Counted from the first letter of the stretch, positions 7,930 through 16,288 are shown. The stretch: DNA of 64,000 bases from Psychrobium sp. MM17-31 (GCF_022347785.1 NZ_JAKRGA010000003.1:186001-250000); one strand, 5' to 3'. Notes: a model not told the origin generated them from the sequence alone. Numbers and translations are program-made.

Positions 7930-7990
7930 TTGAGGAAAGTTAGCTTATTCACTCTCGTTCTATCGCATAGCGCAAAAACTGCAAATTAGC

Positions 7991-8016
7991 CATTTGGATG
8001 GCTAGACATCCAAATG
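7991..8016. promoter_or_regulatory. MetJ-box-like palindrome upstream of the MetF-like gene
   Basis: CATTTGGATG (7991-8000) and CATCCAAATG (8007-8016) are perfect arms around GCTAGA. The inner 16 bases, GGATGGCTAGACATCC, match a tandem pair of met boxes (AGACGTCT twice) at 11 of 16 positions, including the central CTAGAC. No T-run follows, so it is not a terminator. It lies about 50 bases before the ATG of the MetF-like gene, where a MetJ repressor would be expected to act. Confidence 0.45.
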
Positions 8017-8063
8017 CATGCGCGCTATAGTTGAGTCACTAAAATGACTGAGGTAGTGAATTA

Positions 8064-9038
8064 ATGGACTCTGTTTTACGCGCAAAATCTGAAGACGCTA
8101 AGTTTGGCGTATATTTTATTGGTACAACGCCGCCGCGCGAAGGCATGCCATTAGAAAAAGTCGAAGACATTGCCGATAAGCTCGTTGCGCGTTTAGATAA
8201 AGTCGATTTCGATGGTTTGATCGTTTACGACATTCAAGATGAAAGCAGCCGCACCGACGAAACGCGCCCTTTCCCGTTCAAAAAAACCTTTGAGCCTTGT
8301 CATTACTCGCAAATCTTAAACGGGAAAACCAATAAACCCGTGATTACTTACAAAAGCGTTGCAGCTAAAAACAGTGACGAGTTTAATCAGTGGTTAGATA
8401 ACAGCTGGCAGCTGTATGGCGTGCGCGATATTGTGCTGGTGGGTAGTCCATCATCGAAAGGTGTGCCAAAGCTGGCGTTGCAAGATGCCTATAAAGCACA
8501 GCTCGAACATCGCCATAACTATTATGTTGGCGGCGTAACTATCGCAGAGCGTCATGCCAAAAAAGGTGACGAGCACTTGCGTTTGTTAGAGAAAGACAAG
8601 CAAGGTTGTGAGTATTTTATTTCGCAAGCAGTATACGATGCCCCTGCCACTATCGATATGCTGGTAAGTTATGCCCGTGAATGTCGCGCGCAAGGTATTC
8701 GCCCTAAGCGCATGGTATTAACTTTTACGCCATGTGGCAGTGAAAAGACCATGGATTTTATGAAGTGGTTAGGGATATCGATTCCTGAATCTACTCGCTG
8801 GCGCATTTTGGAGTCAAATAACCCATTAGCTGAGTCAATAAAGGTGTGTCGTAGTAATCTCAATCAAATCATCGAAGCCGTTATGCCGCTTAATATTCCG
8901 CTTGGACTAAATATTGAGAGCTTAACCAATCGCAAAGAAGAGATTGATGCGGCTATTCGTTTATATAAGCTGTTAAAAGCAACTTACGATATGGCATTAG
9001 CGGAGCGTGAACTGCGTAATATTGAGCTGGAGTCTTAA
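8064..9038 (+). CDS. Methylenetetrahydrofolate reductase-like flavoprotein
   Basis: 324 residues, cytoplasmic. The fold reads as a TIM barrel of the methylenetetrahydrofolate reductase type: GVYFIGTTPPREG near the N-terminus, DGLIVYDIQDESSR, a central strand ending in DIVLVGSPSS, then GCEYFISQAVYDAP, which corresponds to the flavin-barrel strand of MetF, and LTFTPCGS. It is longer than and clearly different from the classical 290-residue E. coli MetF, so its substrate may differ. The ATG is preceded by TGAGGTAG. It follows the putative proline regulator on the same strand with a 134-base gap that holds a MetJ-like palindrome. It may support methionine synthesis or one-carbon supply. The family call is good, the exact reaction uncertain. 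Confidence 0.7.
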   Translation: MDSVLRAKSEDAKFGVYFIGTTPPREGMPLEKVEDIADKLVARLDKVDFDGLIVYDIQDESSRTDETRPFPFKKTFEPCHYSQILNGKTNKPVITYKSVAAKNSDEFNQWLDNSWQLYGVRDIVLVGSPSSKGVPKLALQDAYKAQLEHRHNYYVGGVTIAERHAKKGDEHLRLLEKDKQGCEYFISQAVYDAPATIDMLVSYARECRAQGIRPKRMVLTFTPCGSEKTMDFMKWLGISIPESTRWRILESNNPLAESIKVCRSNLNQIIEAVMPLNIPLGLNIESLTNRKEEIDAAIRLYKLLKATYDMALAERELRNIELES

Positions 9039-9215
9039 CCTTTTTAATAAGTACGCTTTTGAAAATACACCTTATAAGATGACTTTGTGAAGATTCAATA
9101 TACCGTCACAAAAACCACATCAATTTGTCACATTCATTTCCTATCTTAGCGCCATTGAGTTGGCGCACTGCATTTTATTGTGTCATCGACTAGACCAAAA
9201 GATAGGAAATCCATC

Positions 9216-9821
9216 ATGAAAACATTCACTTCAAAATTAGCCATCAGTGCCCTTGTCGGTGCTTCGTTATTATCACTTGCTGCTTGTCAAAGCACCGATA
9301 ACAGTCAAGCTAGCGCAGCTAAGTCAGCTGAAAAGCAAGCGGTTAAGGTTGTTAAGAAAGCCCTGAATAACGAGGACATGTTTGAAGTTGCCCACGAAGG
9401 CCGTTATTTCATCTTCGACGATTTTGCCACTTACCAACAATTTTTAAGCGTTGGTGAAACGGCTTACCGTAAAGTTTACATCGGTGATGGCCCACACGGT
9501 GAAACACTAGTGTTTGGCTTAACGGGTAAAGACAAAAAGAAATCATCTGGCATTGCTAGCATCGATATGTATCGCGGCAAATTAAACGCGAGCGATGACT
9601 TCTATGGCGAAATTCGCTCTGAAGACGGTCGTCTATACGTATTTAGCCGTTACGAAGATATGGTAGAAACGCGTAAATTAGGTGATGCAATCTACCGCTT
9701 TACACAAATTGGTGCGGGCCCAGATGGTCAAACGGTTGTGTTCGTCCTTAACAAGGACAATAAAAAGAAACGCCCTGATGCACTAATCGCTGAGTTTAAA
9801 AAGCGTAACAAGCTTGGCTAA
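9216..9821 (+). CDS. Predicted lipoprotein with two internal repeats
   Basis: About 201 residues from the ATG at 9216, which follows GATAGGAAAT. An upstream non-ATG start at 9180 would place 12 residues before the signal. The signal MKTFTSKLAIS, hydrophobic core and lipobox SLAAC with Gln at +2 point to an outer-membrane lipoprotein. The mature part holds a duplicated module: EVAHEGRYFIFDDFATYQQF with IGDGPHGETLVFGL, then EIRSEDGRLYVFSRYEDM with IGAGPDGQTVVFVL, each ending in a Lys-rich DK/NK stretch. The two copies align along most of their length. I do not recognise a named family and see no catalytic residues. It stands alone, with its own terminator, between the MetF-like gene and a secreted hypothetical. 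Confidence 0.75.
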   Translation: MKTFTSKLAISALVGASLLSLAACQSTDNSQASAAKSAEKQAVKVVKKALNNEDMFEVAHEGRYFIFDDFATYQQFLSVGETAYRKVYIGDGPHGETLVFGLTGKDKKKSSGIASIDMYRGKLNASDDFYGEIRSEDGRLYVFSRYEDMVETRKLGDAIYRFTQIGAGPDGQTVVFVLNKDNKKKRPDALIAEFKKRNKLG

Positions 9822-9840
9822 TAAATAGATGCGTTTTAAG

Positions 9841-9867
9841 AAAGCCACATTTTGTGGCTTTTTTTGT
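9841..9867 (+). terminator. Intrinsic terminator after the repeat lipoprotein
   Basis: AAAGCCACA (9841-9849) pairs with TGTGGCTTT (9853-9861) around TTT, followed by more T residues. It starts about 20 bases past the stop codon. Confidence 0.9.
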
Positions 9868-9922
9868 TTCTGAATCAGTTTGCTTTATTATCGTTACTAC
9901 AAATTCCAACTAGCTGATTACT

Positions 9923-10354
9923 ATGTTCAAACAAATTCTCGCGACCTTGTTCCTCACATTATTTTCTTTTTCCCTGCTCGCCAATGCTACAGAGCAAGAG
10001 GTTCCTAATTTAGCCGGCATGTGGGTTGGCTATTACAAATACGGCGAAAACACTTTCGTTGAGTGCTCGATGGTGCTTGAGCAAAAAAGTACGATTATCA
10101 AAGGAAAAATGATTGAAGTACAAACCTTTGGTGATGAACCGTCGATAGGATTGTCTGCTGATATTACTGCGACTTTTGTTAAGTCAAACGGAGTTTTTAT
10201 GGTTAAACAATATGACGGCAGCGGTGGTCAACAAGGTAAAGTTGTTTATAACCTAACACGCTCACATAATGATTCTGTACTCACCGGAAAATGGTTTATT
10301 AAAGACGGTCCGTCAGGCTATGTGAAGTTTATGCGTTATGTGGCAAGTAATTAG
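9923..10354 (+). CDS. Secreted hypothetical protein, 143 aa
   Basis: Begins with a clear signal peptide (MFKQILATLFLTLFSF, then LLANA before TEQE). The mature part of about 120 residues is beta-rich, opening with LAGMWVGYYKYGENTF and later LTRSHNDSVLTGKWFIKDG, which resembles a small lipocalin- or barrel-like fold in which strands end in a G-x-W turn. One cysteine (ECSM) is present. No enzyme motif is visible. It is likely periplasmic. It lies between two unrelated genes on the same strand, with no clear operon partner. Confidence 0.6.
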   Translation: MFKQILATLFLTLFSFSLLANATEQEVPNLAGMWVGYYKYGENTFVECSMVLEQKSTIIKGKMIEVQTFGDEPSIGLSADITATFVKSNGVFMVKQYDGSGGQQGKVVYNLTRSHNDSVLTGKWFIKDGPSGYVKFMRYVASN

Positions 10355-10415
10355 GGTTGTGTGATATACGTGTTTCTCATAAGGAAAATAAGATAACAGT
10401 GATAGTTGGATTAGT

Positions 10416-11222
10416 ATGATTTTGCATAAATTAATATTTGGTCGCATTTCAGATGTAGATAGAGAGCAAGCCGAAGAATATATCAAGTCTTATATTTCTG
10501 TACTATTTCACAACGGTCAAGCCTGTGGAGAGTATTTTAGCGTTCTAGAGCAAGGTGAGCTCTGTGCTTATATTAATCTGCCAGAATTAGCAGCGTCAGA
10601 AAGCAAGCATCATTGCCAATATGGAAAAAAGTGGCTGGCTAAAATTGAAGCTATATTTCAGCAATCCCCCATTTGGAACGTAATAGATGACGAACTACCT
10701 GCGGTAGATGTTGATTTTACTGAGTCACCTTTTTTGTTTTTAAACACAGAATATGACGAATACGAATCTCCCATTTATCGCGGTGATAATGACTACTCAA
10801 TTCCGCTTTTTAAATTTTTTAACACCCATGAAGAGCGCGAAGCCGTTTATTATTGGCAACGTGAATATCAAGAGCTAGAAACGATATGGATTAGAGGTGG
10901 CGCACTTGAAATGTTGGCGTACAAAGAACTGGCTAATCCGTCATCTACATTTAGCTGTGGAGGTAGAGAGATATGCCAAGCTATCGAAAAGTTTACCGGA
11001 ATTCCAACCTACTACTACCTGTTTAGGTATTACGGGCGACGAGAAAATGAAGATGCTAGAAAGTGTCCTAGTTGCGGTAAGAAATGGCAGAATAAGCATC
11101 AACAGAATGATCCAAGTTTTCATCATTTCGACTTCATTTGTCATGATTGCCGATTAGTTTCACATTTATCAATAGATAACTCTGATGAACGTCATGCTGT
11201 TATTGGTGAGTGGCGAAAATGA
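10416..11222 (+). CDS. Zn-ribbon protein, DUF2310-like
   Basis: 268 residues, soluble. The C-terminal 50 residues form a zinc ribbon: CPSCGKKW, then about 20 residues later CHDCRLVSHLS, giving four Cys ligands. The preceding region has FTGIPTYYYLFRYYGR. The first 200 residues are acidic and aromatic-rich. This layout matches the DUF2310 group of possible nucleic-acid-binding Zn-ribbon proteins of gammaproteobacteria, as I remember it. No strong ribosome site precedes the ATG at 10416; an AAGGAAAATAAG string is about 30 bases upstream. The gene ends 3 bases from the stop of the convergent SRAP gene. Function unknown. Confidence 0.65.
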   Translation: MILHKLIFGRISDVDREQAEEYIKSYISVLFHNGQACGEYFSVLEQGELCAYINLPELAASESKHHCQYGKKWLAKIEAIFQQSPIWNVIDDELPAVDVDFTESPFLFLNTEYDEYESPIYRGDNDYSIPLFKFFNTHEEREAVYYWQREYQELETIWIRGGALEMLAYKELANPSSTFSCGGREICQAIEKFTGIPTYYYLFRYYGRRENEDARKCPSCGKKWQNKHQQNDPSFHHFDFICHDCRLVSHLSIDNSDERHAVIGEWRK

Positions 11223-11225
11223 CAA

Positions 11226-11909
11226 TTAATCCTTCTCAATCATAAATGAATCCCCTACTGCCTCTCTTAACGACGGCTTATTAATTGGCTGCGCGCTTAG
11301 TGGCGTAACAATACGTGGTGTGAGCACACTATTAAGCTGGTTTATATCGCTATTGTTGGGATCGAGCCACATATCATATTGATGTGGCATCAGCATTGCG
11401 GGACTGGCTTTGGTGTGAATATGCTTGAGTTTTGGATGCGGCGCATTGGTAATGATTGAACAGGAGTACGCCAGCTCACCTGTTTGTGGATGACGCCACA
11501 AACGATACAGCCCAGCGAAGGCTAATGCTTGCTCGGTGGCGGTCATGTTGTGGTAACTCACTGGCTTTTTATTAACAAACTGCGTTTCACCAAAGCCAGA
11601 TGCGGGAATAATACAACGCTGGCTACGAAATGATTGATATCCAGCACTCCCCGGTTGGTTAACTTTGTCATATCGAGTATTAAATGAGGTATAACGGGAT
11701 GGTTTAAAACCACCGTCAATACGATCGAGTAATAACCACCAAGTCGCATCACGCAAACTACGCTGGCCTTGTTCTTCAACGATAATGGAGACAGGCTGAC
11801 AGGGAGTAATAAAATCAGAAAAGCGCTGTTGCTGTGGATTTTCGACTTCAAGTCCTTCTAGCAATAACTGAACAAAGGAATCATCGTTAACGTTAAATCG
11901 ACCGCACAT
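11226..11909 (-). CDS. SRAP-domain (HMCES/YedK-type) abasic-site protein
   Basis: 227 residues starting MCGRF, so Cys2 becomes the N-terminal residue after Met removal and can form the thiazolidine crosslink to abasic sites in single-stranded DNA, as in YedK and human HMCES. The ATG is preceded by GAGAGAG. Other family motifs are present but divergent: FNTRYDKV in place of the common N-A-R-x-E block, PASGFGETQ in place of the common PADGFYEW (the Glu kept), SCSIITNAPHPKLKHIHTKASPAML containing the active-site His (given in parts: SCSIITNAPHPKL and HIHTKASPAML), and YDMWLDP. The three key residues (Cys2, Glu, His) are therefore likely retained. It protects stalled replication forks. It is not visibly in an operon. 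Confidence 0.85.
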   Translation of the reverse strand: MCGRFNVNDDSFVQLLLEGLEVENPQQQRFSDFITPCQPVSIIVEEQGQRSLRDATWWLLLDRIDGGFKPSRYTSFNTRYDKVNQPGSAGYQSFRSQRCIIPASGFGETQFVNKKPVSYHNMTATEQALAFAGLYRLWRHPQTGELAYSCSIITNAPHPKLKHIHTKASPAMLMPHQYDMWLDPNNSDINQLNSVLTPRIVTPLSAQPINKPSLREAVGDSFMIEKD

Positions 11910-12002
11910 AAAAACTCTCTCTAATGATGATATTAAACAAGGCTTAATTATATTTTTGTCATATACTTAGCCTGACATTTTATTCTGAATGAGTCATCTT
12001 AT

Positions 12003-12299
12003 ATGGATATTCTAGTATTACTTATTATCGAAGCCATCGCCGTTGGCTTCGCTTTATTCCTTGCCGGAAAACTCACCACCACAGAAATAGGATTCAAAGA
12101 AGCCGTGATCTGCGTAGCCGTCAGTGGCGTTGTCGGTTTAATACCTGTGATTGGTTGGCTACTTTCAATTGTCGTCTATTTCTATTTACTTAAACAATTT
12201 ACCGCTGCCGATATATGGCCAGATTTAATTCTTCTGGTAGTCGTCAGTAAATTAATCGGCATTATGATAGTAGCGGCCTTTGTTTCAATCTCAGTGTGA
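12003..12299 (+). CDS. Small hydrophobic membrane protein, 98 aa
   Basis: Almost entirely hydrophobic, with three probable transmembrane helices (about residues 3-22, 31-65 as one long or two short spans, and 74-96). Short loops contain TTTEIGFKEA and KQFTAADIWPD. Charged residues are few. The last 9 bases overlap the 3' end of the convergent gene (12291-12746). The family is not recognised; the ATG at 12003 lies about 90 bases from the divergent SRAP gene. Confidence 0.55.
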   Translation: MDILVLLIIEAIAVGFALFLAGKLTTTEIGFKEAVICVAVSGVVGLIPVIGWLLSIVVYFYLLKQFTAADIWPDLILLVVVSKLIGIMIVAAFVSISV

Positions 12300-12746
12300 T
12301 TTCAAGCGTAGCGTTTCGATTATTTCACGGCGCTGCAGCGCTGAAAACGCATAATAATTGAAGATAATATCGTGCTTATCTTGTCCCTTAATGATGACAG
12401 AACGAAATAAACCACCAAAGGTGCTAGCAAGCTCGTAACCGCGATAATCCTGCCAACTGATAGTCGTTTTCTCGCCGTAGTTAATATACGAAACTCCCTG
12501 CTCTGTTACTTCAACGCCGTGTTCGATAATTTTATTATTGCCTGAATTAAACACCGCCAGCCATAAGATAAACAGCGCAGGAATACCGACATAAACATAC
12601 AGCGAAGATGCTTCAATAGTCTGATAGTGCTGATGAACCCCCGCGGCGATAATAGCGCCGACAATCACCGATAAAAGCGCAAATGAACTTTGATTGGCGC
12701 GATAAACGATGTTTTGCCAACGACTTTGTTGATAGATTTTTTGCAT
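12291..12746 (-). CDS. Membrane protein with PH-like C-terminal domain
   Basis: 151 residues: two transmembrane helices (about 20-40 and 53-70) followed by a beta-rich domain, with IIEHGVEVTEQGVSY, TISWQDYRGYEL and IIKGQDKHDIIF, ending in a helix (ALQRREIIETLRL). This order, paired helices and then a strand-rich domain with a terminal helix, resembles bacterial PH-like (bPH/YcxB-type) membrane proteins. It begins 3 bases after the stop of the tautomerase gene and is the third gene of a probable SIMPL-tautomerase-PH operon. Function unknown. Confidence 0.55.
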   Translation of the reverse strand: MQKIYQQSRWQNIVYRANQSSFALLSVIVGAIIAAGVHQHYQTIEASSLYVYVGIPALFILWLAVFNSGNNKIIEHGVEVTEQGVSYINYGEKTTISWQDYRGYELASTFGGLFRSVIIKGQDKHDIIFNYYAFSALQRREIIETLRLKSH

Positions 12747-12749
12747 GCG

Positions 12750-13136
12750 TTAGACCTTCACCTGATAATTGAGATCCATGACTTCATCTCCCGTCATGCC
12801 GCGAAATCCCCATTGATATGGCGCTTGCTCTTTAATGGTGATTTCAACATCAATCGGCTCGAGATCCAGCCGCTGATGCAAAGTCTCAAATAATGCTTTA
12901 ATCAATGCTTTTTGGGTGTCGACTTTACGCCCCGCCATCATATTGATTTCAATAACAGTATAACGATCAGAGCGACCACCCGGATAATAAAAATCGCTTT
13001 TATCCAGCCCAATAAAGCGTTGCGCACGTTTATCTTCGGGTAAACCAAGTACCTGATTCATACAGTGATGAATAGCATCAGATAACTGTGCTTTTATTGG
13101 ATTGAGTTGTTCCTTGATGCCGTAGACAACAATCAT
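12750..13136 (-). CDS. Tautomerase-family protein (Tautomerase_2-like)
   Basis: 128 residues. The core contains QRFIGLDKSDFYYPGGRSDRY and YTVIEINMMAGRKVDTQKAL (with LIKALFETL following), the typical double-strand and helix pattern of 4-oxalocrotonate tautomerase relatives of the longer 120-130 residue type. In classical tautomerases the catalytic base is Pro1. Here the N-terminus reads MIVVYG with no Pro, so catalysis by the classical mechanism is doubtful. The ATG at 13136 follows AAGG. It lies 13 bases after the SIMPL gene and 3 bases before the PH-like gene. The substrate is unknown. Confidence 0.7.
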   Translation of the reverse strand: MIVVYGIKEQLNPIKAQLSDAIHHCMNQVLGLPEDKRAQRFIGLDKSDFYYPGGRSDRYTVIEINMMAGRKVDTQKALIKALFETLHQRLDLEPIDVEITIKEQAPYQWGFRGMTGDEVMDLNYQVKV

Positions 13137-13149
13137 AATGGAGCCTTAT

Positions 13150-13878
13150 TTAGTCCGTTAAAAAGAAAGTGACATTGGTTACCACACGCACATCTTTGGC
13201 AATTTTCTTATCGTCACCATAGTTACTGCCGACATCGCGAATAATAAAACCGCCTTGGCGCGCACTGCGAATACCGCCAACAGTGACACCAGCGTTTTGC
13301 GCAAACTCATTGGCCGCTAAGCGAGCATTGGTTGTGGCTTCTTTCAGCATGGCTGGTTTGATATCGTTGAGTTTGGTGAAGTGGTATGACGGTGCGTTGT
13401 TGGTAAGATCTAGACCTTGGGCAATGAGTTTATTGAGTTTGGCGCGAACTTTTGCCACTAAATGTACTTGATGGGTTTCCACATCTATTTTGCCAATAAG
13501 GAAATGCTTTTCTTCCACCAGTTTTTGGTTCTCGTCGCGATATTCACGTTTGCGATAATCCAGTACACCAGGTTTAATTTCTTCGTCGCTAAAGCCACTA
13601 CTTTTTAGCAACTCAATAATGGTGGCTTGATCTTGTTCTGATGCGCCGTAAAGCTCTGGAATATCGTCTTTGTTATTGCCTGTGACACTGTATTCAATGG
13701 TCCAATACGCCTTGTCTGATTCAACGCGCCGCTCAGCGAGTCCTTTTACCACAGCAGTATTCAGGGCAACTTTGGATTTATACAGTGTTTGGCTAATGAA
13801 ATAGCCAGAAGAAGCAATCCCTGTGGCTACTAATAATGCACCAATAATCCAATGGCTGTTGTTACTTTGCTGACTCAT
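13150..13878 (-). CDS. SIMPL (DUF541) domain protein
   Basis: 242 residues. An N-terminal helix (about 10-30) anchors or signals the protein to the periplasm, followed by the SIMPL domain: VKGLAERRVESDKAYWTIEY, a Lys/Glu-rich helix, LKSSGFSDEEIKPG, and near the end ATTNARLAANEFAQNAGVTV with VVTNVTFFLTD at the C-terminus. SIMPL proteins are envelope proteins of uncertain function, linked to oxidative-stress resistance in some bacteria. It is the first gene of the three-gene minus-strand set ending at 12291. No catalytic motif is expected for this family. Confidence 0.88.
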   Translation of the reverse strand: MSQQSNNSHWIIGALLVATGIASSGYFISQTLYKSKVALNTAVVKGLAERRVESDKAYWTIEYSVTGNNKDDIPELYGASEQDQATIIELLKSSGFSDEEIKPGVLDYRKREYRDENQKLVEEKHFLIGKIDVETHQVHLVAKVRAKLNKLIAQGLDLTNNAPSYHFTKLNDIKPAMLKEATTNARLAANEFAQNAGVTVGGIRSARQGGFIIRDVGSNYGDDKKIAKDVRVVTNVTFFLTD

Positions 13879-14027
13879 TCTACACTCCCTATATTTTTAT
13901 ACGCCCTAACATAAGATAAAACTTTAACTATTGCAAAGACTTATATTCTTTTTGTTGTCTAAAACCATTAGTCATTAATTAACATGACAGCGCTTTTTGT
14001 TGCAAAAATACCGACAAAACATTATAA

Positions 14028-14043
14028 CTGTACATATATACAG
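14028..14043. promoter_or_regulatory. LexA (SOS) box of imuA-imuB-dnaE2
   Basis: CTGTACATATATACAG fits the CTG-N10-CAG LexA consensus with the preferred TA-rich centre. It ends 21 bases before the imuA ATG, so bound LexA would cover the promoter. Confidence 0.92.
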
Positions 14044-14064
14044 TATTTATTTTGAGGCTGTGTC

Positions 14065-14742
14065 ATGCGTACTGATTTTAGCCAACTTATCGATGGTCGC
14101 CAGATTTGGCTGGGGAGCCAACAGGCCATTAATGAAGATTATCAAACCACAGGCTATCCATTGTTAGATGAAAAACTTAGTGGTGGTTGGCCCAAACAAG
14201 GCATTATTGAATTACAAACTAATAACGGCATTGGTGAATTGCGCTTAATTGCACCGTATTTAACAAGCAACGCTAATAAAGAGCAATTACTGCTGTTTAT
14301 TAATCCGCCGAGCGTTATTAACAGCCAGATGCTGTCCCTCAATGGTATTGAGCCAGCCAGTGCGTTGGTGATCAACCACAGTGATAGTGATAAGCAGCTG
14401 TGGTGTGCAGAGCAAAGTCTACTCAGTGGTTGTGTCAGCTCTGTTGTATTGTGGCAAACACAGCTCAGCAGTTGCCAAGTAAAACGTTTGAAACTTGCGG
14501 CTAAAGCGACGGGTTCGCGTTTGATCGTTATTCGTCCCCCCAATCAATTGGCAACCCTGCCCGTTAATTTATCGCTGGCGCTAATGCCTTGTGATGAGGG
14601 GTTGACAATTACTATCAAAAAACAACAGGGTCATTGGCCGCAGCCATTATTTGTGCTTGATATGAGTGAGCGCTGGCCAGATCTAGTGACTCACATTACC
14701 CGCGATAATGTTATCGCGCTGGGCAAACGCCGAGTTAGCTAA
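14065..14742 (+). CDS. imuA: ImuA, SOS translesion synthesis accessory protein
   Basis: 225 residues, RecA-like. It opens with YPLLDEKLSGGWPKQGIIEL, the RecA-type segment just before the P-loop position, but the nucleotide-binding loop itself is weak, as in other ImuA proteins. The ATG is preceded by GAGG, with a LexA box just upstream. ImuA works with ImuB and DnaE2 in an inducible mutasome that copies past DNA damage. The last base of its stop codon is shared with the ImuB start (TAATG), so the two are translationally coupled. The context makes the call firm even though the protein is poorly conserved. Confidence 0.9.
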   Translation: MRTDFSQLIDGRQIWLGSQQAINEDYQTTGYPLLDEKLSGGWPKQGIIELQTNNGIGELRLIAPYLTSNANKEQLLLFINPPSVINSQMLSLNGIEPASALVINHSDSDKQLWCAEQSLLSGCVSSVVLWQTQLSSCQVKRLKLAAKATGSRLIVIRPPNQLATLPVNLSLALMPCDEGLTITIKKQQGHWPQPLFVLDMSERWPDLVTHITRDNVIALGKRRVS

Positions 14743-16262
14743 TGTTGTGGTTCTATTTAGACTTTCCCCAATTGCAGCTCGATAGCTTAATGGCCAGCGA
14801 CATAGCGCAAACTGCATCGATGGCAACGCCAATCATTATTGTCGATGGTCAATACAATCGCGTGGTGCAAGCGAATAAAGCGGCTATCGACTGTGGTGTA
14901 TGTTTAGGTTTTGGCTTAGGACGCGCGATTTCGTTAAGTAATCAGATGCAGGTGCACAATTACAACAGCAAACTAACCCAGAAGTTACTAGCGCAAATCA
15001 CGCAATCGGCTTATAGCGTTATCGCCGATATTGCGCCAATGCCGCCGCAGGGATTATTACTGCGTTTATCTCCCATGTTCGCTCTCTATGGCGATTTAAA
15101 TGGCACAGCCAAGCAACTAAAACACTGGTTGAATAACTTACAACTGACTTATCGCGGCGCTTGCGCTCTCAATCCCATTGCGGCTCAGGTGATAGCTCAA
15201 TCACTGCCAATCAATACTTTACGTATCAGTGATGATCCTCATGTGATCCATGATTGGCTTAGCAATACATCCATTAACTATCTCGATGTAGCCGACAAGA
15301 TCATTGAGCAATTACGCGCTATTGGGATGCATGACATTGGCCAGCTAGTTAGCCTCCCTGCAGCGCAGCTTAGTACGCGTTTTGATAGCGAGTTCTTATC
15401 GTATTTGAATAAACTCAAAGGCGATGTGCCTGCGCTTATCGATTTTTATTTGCCACAAACCCCGTTTCATTATTATTGCGAGCTCCATTACGAGCTACAC
15501 ACAACCACCCGCTTAGCGCCTATCTTGCAAAAAATATTAGCAGAGCTAAGTCGTTATTTACGTAGCCGCGATAAATTAGCGCTATCTGTTGCCTTAACAT
15601 TACACCTGCGAGAAAAAGCTAATCTTAAGGAGCCACTACTTTCCGTCACTATTAGCAGCGCGCAAGGCGAGCAAAGTGCATCAACGTGGCTTAATTTAAT
15701 CAGCTTACAATTAGAGCGGGTCGAACTGCCCGCGCCTATTATTGCGATAAGTTTAGATTGCTGTGATGTAATTGCTAATCGCACCATCAGCGATGACATT
15801 CTTAGCCAAGCTAGCCATAACGCTTCACGCAAGCGATTATCAAAAGCTCAGCTCGTTAGCTTATTACACGCTAAACTCGGCAGTGAACACGTAATAGCTC
15901 CTAGCTATCACAATAGTCATTTACCTGAAGTCATTAACGGGATAACAGCCATTAACGGTTTAAATACATCACCCCAAGCAAAGGCTAGTGTCGAAAATCA
16001 ATTAACAGCACCGACGCAAGATAATAGCCAGATTAACGACAAACTACGTGCAGGCCTGCGCCCGAGTTATTTACTCGAAAAACCACAACCGCTCACCATG
16101 CCAGTAAGCATTTTTCACGGACCTGAGCGCTTAAGCGGCCATTGGTGGCAAAAGCATACCATCACTCGTGATTATTACATTGCCCGCAACGAGCAACTGC
16201 AGTGGTGCTGGGTGTTTCAAATTCCCGCAGGGCAATGGTTTTTACATGGCTACTTTGGTTAA
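14742..16262 (+). CDS. imuB: ImuB, catalytically inactive Y-family polymerase homologue
   Basis: 506 residues. The N-terminus, FYLDFPQLQLDSL, corresponds to the Y-polymerase catalytic strand, but the usual metal-binding acidic pair and the SIDE motif are not retained (PPQGLLLRLSPMFALYGD stands at that position), so it should be a non-catalytic hub. The C-terminal tail has the ImuB-typical HGPERLSGHWW, a short YYIA strand and WCWVFQIPAGQWFLHGYFG. ImuB recruits DnaE2 through the sliding clamp. A long, variable linker of about 80 residues lies at 390-470. It starts in the ImuA stop codon and is followed 26 bases later by dnaE2. Confidence 0.93.
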   Translation: MLWFYLDFPQLQLDSLMASDIAQTASMATPIIIVDGQYNRVVQANKAAIDCGVCLGFGLGRAISLSNQMQVHNYNSKLTQKLLAQITQSAYSVIADIAPMPPQGLLLRLSPMFALYGDLNGTAKQLKHWLNNLQLTYRGACALNPIAAQVIAQSLPINTLRISDDPHVIHDWLSNTSINYLDVADKIIEQLRAIGMHDIGQLVSLPAAQLSTRFDSEFLSYLNKLKGDVPALIDFYLPQTPFHYYCELHYELHTTTRLAPILQKILAELSRYLRSRDKLALSVALTLHLREKANLKEPLLSVTISSAQGEQSASTWLNLISLQLERVELPAPIIAISLDCCDVIANRTISDDILSQASHNASRKRLSKAQLVSLLHAKLGSEHVIAPSYHNSHLPEVINGITAINGLNTSPQAKASVENQLTAPTQDNSQINDKLRAGLRPSYLLEKPQPLTMPVSIFHGPERLSGHWWQKHTITRDYYIARNEQLQWCWVFQIPAGQWFLHGYFG

Positions 16263-16288
16263 GTGTGAATTGAAGATTGGAGCTAAGC

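Noticed and set aside
12003-12746. The 9-base overlap of two convergent genes as an antisense regulatory device
   Set aside because: Short tail-to-tail overlaps are common in compact genomes and no further sign of regulation is visible.
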